Source: Lachnospiraceae bacterium (GTDB taxonomy: Bacteria > Bacillota_A > Clostridia > Lachnospirales > Lachnospiraceae). Taken from it: DNA of 5,991 nt. The stretch is taken from assembly GCA_031262285.1 (NCBI GenBank), contig JAISHZ010000382.1, positions 1 through 5,991 on the forward strand, in the 5' to 3' direction. The notes under the pieces are model-generated. The model had not been told where the DNA came from, made no database searches, and saw only the letters and a list, made by a program, of their open reading frames with translations. Below are positions 1-5,375 of the stretch, in pieces (the first letter of the stretch is position 1; every line of letters starts with the position of its first letter). Position numbers and translations under genes: made by a program.

Positions 1-434
1 ATCACTGTTTCCGATCCGACAGGGATAGACGCAGGCTCATTCCCATACCCCTTCACGCCCAGCAAAGAACCGGTTCCTATGACATCATAGCGTCCGTCTG
101 TCATAAAAAATTTACACGCTGTTCTAGCTTGTGGACACTCTTGTATTTCGTCAAATACCAAAACTGTTTTTCCGGCTTCAAATACAACTTGGTTCCCCAT
201 AAGTGCTGTCAGCAACATGACAATGTTGTCCACCTCTAAAGAGCCTGCAAATACAGATGCATATGCCGGATTCTCAAAGAAATTTAAATAGACCACGTGC
301 TCATAGTTTTTCTCAGCAAAGTCTAATACTGAAAATGTCTTTCCACACTGCCTACAACCTTTAATAATTAACGGTTTATGGCGCGCCATACTTTTCCACT
401 TAATAAGCTGCTGTTCAATTTTTCTTTTTAGCAT
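1..434 (-). CDS. AAA_14/DUF4143-type ATP-binding protein, N-terminal part (cut by window edge)
   Basis: Partial gene. 144 codons are visible from an ATG at 434, and the frame is still open at base 1. The Walker A loop is GCRQCGKT (residues 26-33). The Walker B strand is VLVFDEIQECP (91-101), with D95 and E96 as the likely Mg-binding and catalytic pair. A sensor-like strand, IGTGSLLGV, follows at 119-127. The GCRQCGKT / DEIQ / TGSLLG / IPVGSE order is characteristic of the large AAA_14 family, whose C-terminal half is DUF4143; that half lies outside the window. A GGGAG ribosome site (441-445) sits six bases before the ATG and fixes the start. Family members are stand-alone P-loop ATPases, common in accessory regions of bacteria and archaea, mostly of unknown substrate; some are discussed as toxin/antitoxin-like or DNA-associated, but nothing here shows that. 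Family call is confident; function is unknown. Confidence 0.9.
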   Translation of the reverse strand, partial: MLKRKIEQQLIKWKSMARHKPLIIKGCRQCGKTFSVLDFAEKNYEHVVYLNFFENPAYASVFAGSLEVDNIVMLLTALMGNQVVFEAGKTVLVFDEIQECPQARTACKFFMTDGRYDVIGTGSLLGVKGYGNEPASIPVGSETV

Positions 435-504
435 TTTATTCTCCCGAAAGGTAGCATGAAACCACGTTTACTTACTCGTCATGAAAAGAGTGCTTTCATT
501 GATT

Positions 505-528
505 ATAGGAACCTGTTTTGATTCCTAT
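505..528 (-). promoter_or_regulatory. Inverted repeat ATAGGAA-N10-TTCCTAT, candidate operator or leader hairpin
   Basis: A perfect 7-bp dyad: ATAGGAA at 505-511 and TTCCTAT at 522-528, separated by ten bases. It overlaps the predicted -10 and start region of the ATPase gene, where a repressor operator would be expected. As RNA it would form a 7-bp, 10-nt-loop hairpin at the start of the leader. The repeat is seen directly; the regulatory role is inferred from its position. Confidence 0.4.
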
Positions 529-555
529 CGTATAATAAGATTCAGTTTTTTTCAA
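527..555 (-). promoter_or_regulatory. Candidate sigma-A promoter of the ATPase gene
   Basis: Read on the minus strand: TTGAAA (555-550) as -35, a 17-bp spacer, then TACGAT (532-527) as -10, in a T/A-rich context with about 90 bases of leader before the ATG at 434. The -35 matches 5/6 and the -10 4/6. The motif TCCCTTGAA covering the -35 (559-551) recurs exactly at 591-583, 32 bp upstream, so the copies may be paired protein-binding sites. Moderate to low certainty. Confidence 0.4.
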
Positions 556-760
556 GGGAGTTTTTCGAGATATATCATATTTTTCAAGGGACATATTGAC
601 GAAACCACGAATTTTACTGGGGACTTTTGTTGAATAACATTTAGCCATCGACTTTTATGACGTATATTGGTCGGACGATGGACCTATGTCGGAGATATGA
701 AAAGGCCTAATTTAGATATGGAAAACCTCCACATTTATTGTGTTGTCTGAAACGGGAAGC

Positions 761-842
761 GGTTGGTCAGTGCAGGTATTGTCCGTTACAATACTCCACT
801 CCTTCGGGAGAAATTATTGTGATTGTTATTGCACTGGTTGGT
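761..842. repeat. Nested inverted-repeat element (two hairpins inside an outer stem)
   Basis: Outer arms CAGTGCA (768-774) and TGCACTG (830-836) are perfect complements. Each is flanked on its outer side by a GGTTGGT copy (761-767 and 836-842). Inside sit two perfect small hairpins: GTATTGT/ACAATAC (776-782 with 788-794, 5-base loop) and CTCC-TTCG-GGAG (799-810, a UUCG-type tetraloop if read on the plus strand). Together this resembles a structured RNA or a small mobile/regulatory element. There is no T-run after any hairpin on either strand, so it is not an ordinary intrinsic terminator. The base pairing is seen directly; any function is inference. Confidence 0.6.
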
Positions 843-908
843 AAGCCAAAAATGTGTCAGAGTATGTGAGCGACAATACAATAACGCAACCACAGGATGA
901 AAACATGA

Positions 909-1358
909 CTAAATGAAGATATTGGGTATTAGGTTAAATATAGGACCAAGCATAAAGTAAAAAATGTTCGTTTCTATCAATAAAATTCTTATAAAGAAAA
1001 ATACATAAAAGATAATGGATACGCATGATATGATTTTGGAGCATTTTGGTATATACTTGCTGATTAACATCAAAAGCAACTTAAGCACCGGAAAATTAAT
1101 AAAATACGTAAAATGAATTAGTAATTGCTCTTTCATTTCTAAGGTTGATAAAAGAACCAATTTGGTTGGTGGCATATATGAATATATTAACCGAAATAAC
1201 ATGTAGAAGAATACAGAAAAAACGCAAGAAATTTTAAAGTAAAAAATCCAACTTTTCTTCCAACTCTTTCGCAGATAGATAAAAGCCGAAACAATGGTTA
1301 AAGGAATATATATGATAATATATATAATCTGTTCATGTGAGACAATCCAATCTATCAT
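909..1358 (-). CDS. Small hypothetical membrane protein, four predicted TM helices
   Basis: 149 residues; family not recognised. Hydrophobic segments lie at about 11-29, 37-59, 79-100 and 109-128, with a further hydrophobic tail. The basic loops RKSWKK (30-35) and K101/K105/K108 fall on the same side of the membrane, while the other loop (62-78) is mixed. This agrees with the positive-inside rule and argues for a real protein with outside N and C termini, rather than a chance AT-rich reading. The gene starts 15 bp after the Dabb stop, in the same frame as that gene, with no good Shine-Dalgarno site, so expression may rely on translational coupling. Base composition is clearly AT-richer than tgt or the M15 gene. 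Function unknown; existence as a gene is probable but not certain. Confidence 0.65.
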   Translation of the reverse strand: MIDWIVSHEQIIYIIIYIPLTIVSAFIYLRKSWKKSWIFYFKISCVFSVFFYMLFRLIYSYMPPTKLVLLSTLEMKEQLLIHFTYFINFPVLKLLLMLISKYIPKCSKIISCVSIIFYVFFFIRILLIETNIFYFMLGPIFNLIPNIFI

Positions 1359-1373
1359 ATCGTCAGGTGAGAT

Positions 1374-1673
1374 TTACCTTTCATAATCAAAACAAGCTCT
1401 GTCTGTCAGATGTGTGAGTATGTATTTCCCTGCTTCTACATGAGCGGGGTGTTTTATGTATGTCTCGAGTGCTTCTTTTGTCGTAAAGTCACTGATCAGT
1501 GCCACTTCACGATTACCGGAAGTAATCTGCGTACGCAGCACTTGAATGGAAATCGCGCCCGGTACCAATTGTTGTATGGGTTCCAGTAAATTGCGAGCGG
1601 TTTCGTATACTTTCTCGTAATCCTCCGCCGGGATGTCTGTGCTGTAATTCCATAATACGATGTGACGAATCAT
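1374..1673 (-). CDS. Dabb family (stress-responsive dimeric alpha/beta barrel) protein
   Basis: 99 residues, the usual length for a single-domain Dabb protein. The N-terminus MIRHIVLWNY is the family's first beta strand with the conserved H4. The second half has the strand EVALISDF (56-63), the helix start TKEALETY and the conserved KHPAHVE motif (74-80, H75 and H78), ending with the DRACFDYE strand. Members form dimeric ferredoxin-like barrels; plant relatives are stress-induced and some act on polyketide-like substrates, but bacterial single-domain copies are mostly uncharacterised. The start is set by AAGGAG (1686-1681), seven bases before the ATG. It lies 37 bp after tgt and is probably co-transcribed with it. 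No substrate can be proposed from sequence. Confidence 0.9.
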   Translation of the reverse strand: MIRHIVLWNYSTDIPAEDYEKVYETARNLLEPIQQLVPGAISIQVLRTQITSGNREVALISDFTTKEALETYIKHPAHVEAGKYILTHLTDRACFDYER

Positions 1674-1694
1674 GGTAAATCTCCTTTCTGCGAA

Positions 1695-1710
1695 TCAGCT
1701 TCTCAGCTTC
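1695..1710. repeat. Tandem 8-bp duplication at the end of tgt
   Basis: TCAGCTTC occurs twice head to tail (1695-1702, 1703-1710). The next three bases, TCA, begin a third partial copy and are the TGA stop codon of tgt. It lies just upstream of the Dabb RBS, so a slippage event could have set the 37-bp spacing. Confidence 0.7.
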
Positions 1711-2838
1711 TCATAAGTGATACTGTTGTATAAAATTCTTCTTAAACTCCATGAAATTCCCTTGCTCAAGCGATTCTCGAATCTTAGTCATCAGTTGATT
1801 GTAAAAATACAGATTGTGCATCACGCACAAGCGCATGCCCAGCATTTCCTTGGCTTTCAGGAGATGGCGCAGGTATGCTCTGGAATAACGTGAACAGGTC
1901 GGACAAGCGCATCCTGCCTCAATGGGTTCATGATCTGTTTCAAATTTGGCGTTAAAAAGATTGATTTTACCATTCGCCGTGTATAAGTGACCATGGCGCG
2001 CGTTGCGACTGGGATAGACGCAATCGAAGAAATCCACGCCGCGTTCTACGCCTTCCAGAATATTGATGGGGGTGCCAACACCCATCAGATAGGTCGGTTT
2101 CTCCGCCGGTAAATACGGCACGACCGCTTCTAATACCTCATACATTTGCTCATGGCTCTCTCCCACTGCGAGTCCGCCTATCGCGTATCCGTCAAGCTCC
2201 ATCTGTGTGATTTGTTTCGCGTGTTCGATTCGCATGATAGGGTCAATTCCACCTTGGTTGATGCCAAATAACATCTGCTTTTTATTGATAGTTTTTTCTA
2301 ACTGGTTTAGACGGGTCAGCTCGGTACGGCAACGTTCCAACCATCTGGTGGTACGCTCCACCGACTGCGCCACATAGGACGGATCTGCCGTGCTTGGAGG
2401 GCATTCGTCAAAGGCCATCGCAATCGTCGAAGCGAGATTCGACTGAATCTGCATGCTCTGCTCCGGACCCATAAAAATCGCGCGTCCATCAATGTGTGAG
2501 TGAAATTCCACGCCCTCTTCACGAATTTTACGTAGTTTCGCCAAGGAAAAAACCTGAAATCCGCCGGAGTCAGTCAGGATGGGTTTGTTCCAAGACATAA
2601 AGGTGTGTAGTCCACCCATTTGACGCACAACCTCATCACCGGGTCTTACATGAAGGTGATAGGTGTTGGATAATTGCACTTGCGTACCGATCTGTTCTAA
2701 ATCAGCGGTTGAAACTGCGCCCTTGATCGCCGCGACCGTTCCTACATTCATAAAAACGGGGGTTTGGATCACACCATGTACGGTATGAAACTCCCCCCTT
2801 TTCGCGCGTCCTTCGCGCGTTAAAATTCGGTAGGTCAT
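1711..2838 (-). CDS. tgt: Queuine/preQ1 tRNA-guanine transglycosylase
   Basis: 375 residues, full length for bacterial Tgt. The enzyme swaps guanine 34 in the anticodon of Asp, Asn, His and Tyr tRNAs for preQ1, the first tRNA-bound step of queuosine synthesis, in the cytoplasm. Key residues are present: D90 in TDSGGFQVFSL (general acid/base), D144 in the FDECPP base-binding loop, GGLAVGE (221-227), and D272 in DFFDCVYPSRNARHG (covalent nucleophile). The zinc site is C310, C312, C315 and H341. The numbering tracks the Zymomonas enzyme with constant offsets (D280, C318, C320, C323 and H349 are all eight higher), so no internal indel disturbs the active site. AAGGAG (2848-2843) precedes the ATG by four bases. 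queA and yajC, frequent Firmicute neighbours, are not adjacent here. Confidence 0.98.
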   Translation of the reverse strand: MTYRILTREGRAKRGEFHTVHGVIQTPVFMNVGTVAAIKGAVSTADLEQIGTQVQLSNTYHLHVRPGDEVVRQMGGLHTFMSWNKPILTDSGGFQVFSLAKLRKIREEGVEFHSHIDGRAIFMGPEQSMQIQSNLASTIAMAFDECPPSTADPSYVAQSVERTTRWLERCRTELTRLNQLEKTINKKQMLFGINQGGIDPIMRIEHAKQITQMELDGYAIGGLAVGESHEQMYEVLEAVVPYLPAEKPTYLMGVGTPINILEGVERGVDFFDCVYPSRNARHGHLYTANGKINLFNAKFETDHEPIEAGCACPTCSRYSRAYLRHLLKAKEMLGMRLCVMHNLYFYNQLMTKIRESLEQGNFMEFKKNFIQQYHL

Positions 2839-2874
2839 GTGACTCCTTCTATAATATGGTTTTTCTATTATCCC

Positions 2875-2922
2875 AATACCTACGGCTTGCTTCGTGCTTT
2901 AGACACTGGTATTATAGGTATT
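2875..2922. repeat. 8-bp inverted repeat between the M15 gene and tgt
   Basis: AATACCTA (2875-2882) faces TAGGTATT (2915-2922), and a second shorter arm GGTATT (2908-2913) could pair with the same AATACC. The repeat spans the TAA of the M15 gene. No T-run follows on the minus strand, so it is not a canonical terminator; it could act as an attenuating or stabilising hairpin in an M15-tgt transcript. Confidence 0.4.
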
Positions 2923-3985
2923 CATCCCAGAATTCTTCCAGTGTTAATTCTTCTTCCATGATGATCGTAGCGGCTTCAACGCCTACATAGCGAAAATGCC
3001 ATGGTTCATATTCGATGCCGGTCACATTCTCTTTCCCTAGCGGGTATCTTAAGATAAATCCAAATTTAGCACAGTTTTCGCGTAACCACTGCCCTTCTAT
3101 CGTCTCCCCGAATCCCGCATCCAAGCTGCTATATGAATAACACGCAATATCAATTGCTAGTCCAATTTGATGCTCGCTATACCCCGGAACAGTAACGGTT
3201 TGGCTGGAAAGCCGAAATGCTTCCAAATACGTTAAGCCACGATCCAAATAACGGTCGATCTTGCGTTCAAAGAGGATCTTTTGACGTTCTTCATCACGAT
3301 AGGGTGATTGTACTAAAAGTTGTATTTCGTCTGCTTTTGCGGCTTTTAACATGGATAATAGGCTCTCCAAAATGCGTTCGTCGCATTTCATAGACCCTTT
3401 GATTGTCGCCAAATTCACGGTATAGTCTTCCGGTACAGAATGCTGCTTATTCACGAGCAGTAGACGCCAGTCATCTGCTCGGAAACTCGCGTCAACAATT
3501 TCTGATTCGTTCGTTTGCAACGGCACATTGCTGCTTTCTTTCGATAAAAGCTCCGAGTTGTATTCCAAAATCTCATCCGCAGCGTATTGATCGCCGACCG
3601 CTTCCCCATGGGAGGTTTGTATCTCCTCATCTCCAAGAACATCCTCATCTTCCAGTAACAACAAGTCATCGGGATTTATTTCCACTGTTTTCGCCAGAGA
3701 GACCGTGTATTCTTGATCTTCTCCGTTTAGTGCGAAAGTCGGTTCGAATACGCTTTCATCTTGGAAGATTGGGAAAGAAAAGCTGCTAAAAGCGCCAAAA
3801 AATGCAAATGCCATCGGGAACATGGCAAGACGCTTCTTGTTCTCTTTTAAGTAACGTATGCTATTAAAAAATGATAGGGTTATAATTAAGATCGGGAACA
3901 TCAACGCAAAAAAGAACCAATTGCGCTTTGATATTTTTGCAATTCGTTTCCTCGCTCTGTTTTCAAGCGATTCTTTCCATACCAT
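2912..3985 (-). CDS. Membrane-anchored M15B (VanY-like) D-alanyl-D-alanine carboxypeptidase
   Basis: 357 residues. The C-terminal domain (about 170-350) is a VanY/M15B zinc peptidase, which removes the terminal D-Ala from peptidoglycan stem peptides outside the membrane. It opens with the family signature DDWRLLLVNKQHSVPEDY. The substrate-side motif SPYRDEERQ (227-235) holds R230. SEHQIGLAID (270-279) gives zinc ligands H272 and D279. EPWHFRYVG (327-335) gives catalytic E327 and zinc ligand H330. The set is complete, so activity is expected. The N-terminus has two hydrophobic segments (about 24-43 and 53-74) separated by a basic RYLKENKKR loop, then an acidic linker (about 77-165). GAGGAA (3998-3993), seven bases before the ATG, supports this start. 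No van resistance genes are nearby, so a housekeeping wall role is likelier than glycopeptide resistance. Confidence 0.93.
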   Translation of the reverse strand: MVWKESLENRARKRIAKISKRNWFFFALMFPILIITLSFFNSIRYLKENKKRLAMFPMAFAFFGAFSSFSFPIFQDESVFEPTFALNGEDQEYTVSLAKTVEINPDDLLLLEDEDVLGDEEIQTSHGEAVGDQYAADEILEYNSELLSKESSNVPLQTNESEIVDASFRADDWRLLLVNKQHSVPEDYTVNLATIKGSMKCDERILESLLSMLKAAKADEIQLLVQSPYRDEERQKILFERKIDRYLDRGLTYLEAFRLSSQTVTVPGYSEHQIGLAIDIACYSYSSLDAGFGETIEGQWLRENCAKFGFILRYPLGKENVTGIEYEPWHFRYVGVEAATIIMEEELTLEEFWDEYL

Positions 3986-4024
3986 GGTTGATTTCCTCGT
4001 AAGTTCGTGTTCAATATTAGTACC

Positions 4025-4033
4025 ATTTTAGCA
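4025..4033 (-). promoter_or_regulatory. Extended -10 promoter of the M15 gene
   Basis: Minus-strand TGCTAAAAT (4033-4025) combines the TG extension with a 5/6 match to TATAAT, about 40 bases before the M15 ATG. No good -35 lies at the expected distance (best about 3/6), which extended -10 promoters tolerate. It lies just downstream of the terminator of the preceding gene, as a fresh transcription start should. Confidence 0.5.
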
Positions 4034-4072
4034 CATTTTGATGAAAAGTACACCCTTATCTCATAAGAAAAC

Positions 4073-4225
4073 CTAAGAAACCAGAAAACGCAATGGTTGA
4101 AAAACTATCGCTTCATCAACCATCGCGTCAATCACTTCGATCTTGTCATATATATCCGTTTTGCCTGCTCTCGCATAGCGAATTGCTGCTAGTTCGTCGT
4201 CGCCTCCGAGAACCGCTACGATTTC
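4073..4225 (-). pseudogene. Coding-like 50-codon stretch without a start (possible gene remnant)
   Basis: Directly behind the DUF3137 stop, one frame back, runs an open reading of 50 codons ending in TAG (4075-4073). Its middle looks like real protein: GGDDELAAIRYARAG, then KTDIYDKIEVIDAMVDEAI, an amphipathic helical pattern with balanced charges. There is no ATG before residue 35 and no RBS at the left end; the frame begins after a TAA at 4228-4226. It overlaps the last four codons of the DUF3137 gene, and its end overlaps the terminator hairpin. It may be the remnant of a lost gene, or a former C-terminal extension of the DUF3137 protein cut off by a one-base change near AAGAAATCG. Chance is possible. 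Family not recognised. Confidence 0.35.
4081..4127 (-). terminator. Intrinsic terminator behind the DUF3137 gene
   Basis: CGCGATGGTTGA (4127-4116 on the minus strand) pairs with TCAACCATTGCG (4100-4089) over 12 positions with a single G-U. The loop is 15 bases, and TTTTCTGGTTTCTT follows the stem. This is the strongest hairpin in the window and ends the unit before the M15 promoter. The U-tract is interrupted, so efficiency is uncertain. Confidence 0.7.
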
Positions 4226-5199
4226 TTAAACATCTTATCATTCTTGAGCAATTCGTCCATCAGACCGGTTATTTGTTTTAATTCGCCGCGGAATTTTTGC
4301 CGCACATTCTCGATGTCGTTCAATTTAACACCTTTTAGCTCGAACGAATCACGCCCACTATATAACGCGATATGCACTTTACCATCTACAAAGCTAAAGA
4401 GCGTCGTGGAATCAGCTGCTTCATCTGCTGCCAACAGTTGCTCCATAAAATGTGGCGTAAGCAGATAAAAAGCCGTGTGACCGTCATTCGTGACGATTCT
4501 GTATTTTTTATTGAACGCCATATTTTCAGTTTCAACATCGGATTTGCTCAGATCATTCGTTCTATTCCATTTTGTACCACCCTTGCGTTCATATAGACGC
4601 AGTCTGGCAGCTAGTTCTTTTCCAAAATCGCAAATCAACCATTGTCCCTGAAACGCGGTTTCACGCTTTATTTCTTCTTTTCCTTCGTCGTTAGTCACAA
4701 GCTCTTCCTTTTGCAAAAGGACATCCGAGTAAAGGATATTAACGCCTTTGTATGTGCCTTTCACAAAATCGCTCCCGCTAATCAGCGTGTTGCTCTCGAC
4801 AAATCTGCGTTTTATGATCTCGCCCCAGTAGACCAATCCGGCTGTGCGCACCACTTCACCGGGGATATGATCGTTTGGACGGTATTCTTGAACCTCGAAC
4901 ACCTCGCGAAGTATGGGTAGCGTCAGAGCACTGCCCATCAAATCCTTGAGTTTTAGCACCTTCTTACGACCAATATTGCGTAAGACAATCACCAGCACGA
5001 TTGTTATGATGAGAACTGCGATGACGCCGGGCCAGATTTCATTGATACCGAATGCCAATAGTCCTGCAAATCCCAGAATGGCACAAATCGGAACCGCGAT
5101 TTTATTCGCCAGTGTCCATTTTTTTAATTCTTTTAGTTTTCCTGTGAGTTGCTCATCCGAAAGATCGGTTGTCACAGATTGATCTTCTTTGTTCGACAT
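4216..5199 (-). CDS. DUF3137 domain-containing two-TM membrane protein
   Basis: 327 residues. An acidic N-terminal tail and a basic stretch (KLKELKKW, 21-28) precede two membrane helices (about 33-51 and 55-73), then RKK. The rest (about 90-317) is cytoplasmic by the positive-inside rule. The C-terminal part matches the DUF3137 pattern: SGSDFVKGTYKGV (141-153), FQGQWLICDFGKE (183-195), KKYRIVTND (231-239) and FYLLTPHFMEQLL (244-256), then FSFVDGKVHIALY (268-280) and FELKG. DUF3137 proteins are widespread in Firmicutes, Mollicutes and Proteobacteria and have no established function. GAGGTGA (5209-5203) is a strong ribosome site, and this start includes the whole N-tail. The gene appears to be a single-gene unit ending at the hairpin below it. 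Family call is good; role unknown. Confidence 0.88.
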   Translation of the reverse strand: MSNKEDQSVTTDLSDEQLTGKLKELKKWTLANKIAVPICAILGFAGLLAFGINEIWPGVIAVLIITIVLVIVLRNIGRKKVLKLKDLMGSALTLPILREVFEVQEYRPNDHIPGEVVRTAGLVYWGEIIKRRFVESNTLISGSDFVKGTYKGVNILYSDVLLQKEELVTNDEGKEEIKRETAFQGQWLICDFGKELAARLRLYERKGGTKWNRTNDLSKSDVETENMAFNKKYRIVTNDGHTAFYLLTPHFMEQLLAADEAADSTTLFSFVDGKVHIALYSGRDSFELKGVKLNDIENVRQKFRGELKQITGLMDELLKNDKMFKKS

Positions 5200-5289
5200 A
5201 TTTCACCTCGTTTCGTGTTGCGCTATTGTTCTTGGCTGGCAGATATTAAATGGTTCAGGTGTCAAATGCCCGATACCCATGGATTGTTC

Positions 5290-5347
5290 CGCGTTATGCG
5301 TTACGCGCTCCTTACGAATGCTATGCATAACGAATGCTTCGCATTCG
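5290..5347. repeat. Cluster of short palindromes between genes
   Basis: Several symmetric units overlap here: CGCGT/ACGCG (5290-5294 with 5303-5307), CGTTATGC/GCATAACG (5292-5299 with 5325-5332), the self-complementary TATGCATA (5322-5329), and the hairpin CGAATGC-TTC-GCATTCG (5331-5347). ACGAATGC is present twice (5314-5321, 5330-5337), 16 bp apart, plus the inverted copy. It looks like an intergenic palindromic repeat family, or a processed 3' end of the acidic protein's transcript. No T-run follows, so a plain intrinsic terminator is unlikely. Confidence 0.55.
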
Positions 5348-5375
5348 AAACATGACCTTTCGGCACCGGTATCTT

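Larger units (their letters stand above)
435..908. other. 474-bp intergenic region without a convincing gene
   Basis: No frame on either strand holds a credible start, RBS and protein-like reading here; stops are frequent throughout. The right part (761-842) carries a nested inverted-repeat element, described separately. The left part carries the ATPase promoter and dyad. Other small repeats: CCATCG (645-650) facing CGATGG (676-681), GTCGGA twice (670-675, 688-693), and ATGAAA (481-486) facing TTTCAT (494-499). It may be a decayed mobile or gene remnant, but I could not recognise a family. Confidence 0.6.

Noticed and set aside
799..810. CTCC-TTCG-GGAG hairpin as an intrinsic terminator.
   Set aside because: Only four base pairs and no T-run on either side.
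740..844. A 34-codon GTG/TTG-started reading on the plus strand ending in a cysteine-rich tail (CDCYCTGW), superficially like a modified-peptide precursor.
   Set aside because: No ribosome binding site, no ATG, it lies inside the inverted-repeat element, and no modification or transport gene is in the window.
2316..2522. A second minus-strand frame within tgt.
   Set aside because: It is an alternative frame of a fully conserved gene; Arg/Trp-rich composition is typical of an out-of-frame reading.
3403..3789. A long open frame on the plus strand opposite the M15 gene.
   Set aside because: It is antisense to a gene with intact motifs, has unlikely composition (His/Arg/Ser/Pro-rich) and no RBS; a shadow frame.
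4093..4281. Plus-strand open frame over the terminator and the end of the DUF3137 gene.
   Set aside because: It starts inside the terminator hairpin, reads the complement of the protein-like minus-strand stretch, and has no recognisable features.
5260..5265. Perfect TTGACA on the minus strand about 60 bases before the DUF3137 start, a possible -35.
   Set aside because: No acceptable -10 lies 16-18 bases downstream; the nearest TA-rich hexamer is too close, so I do not call a promoter.
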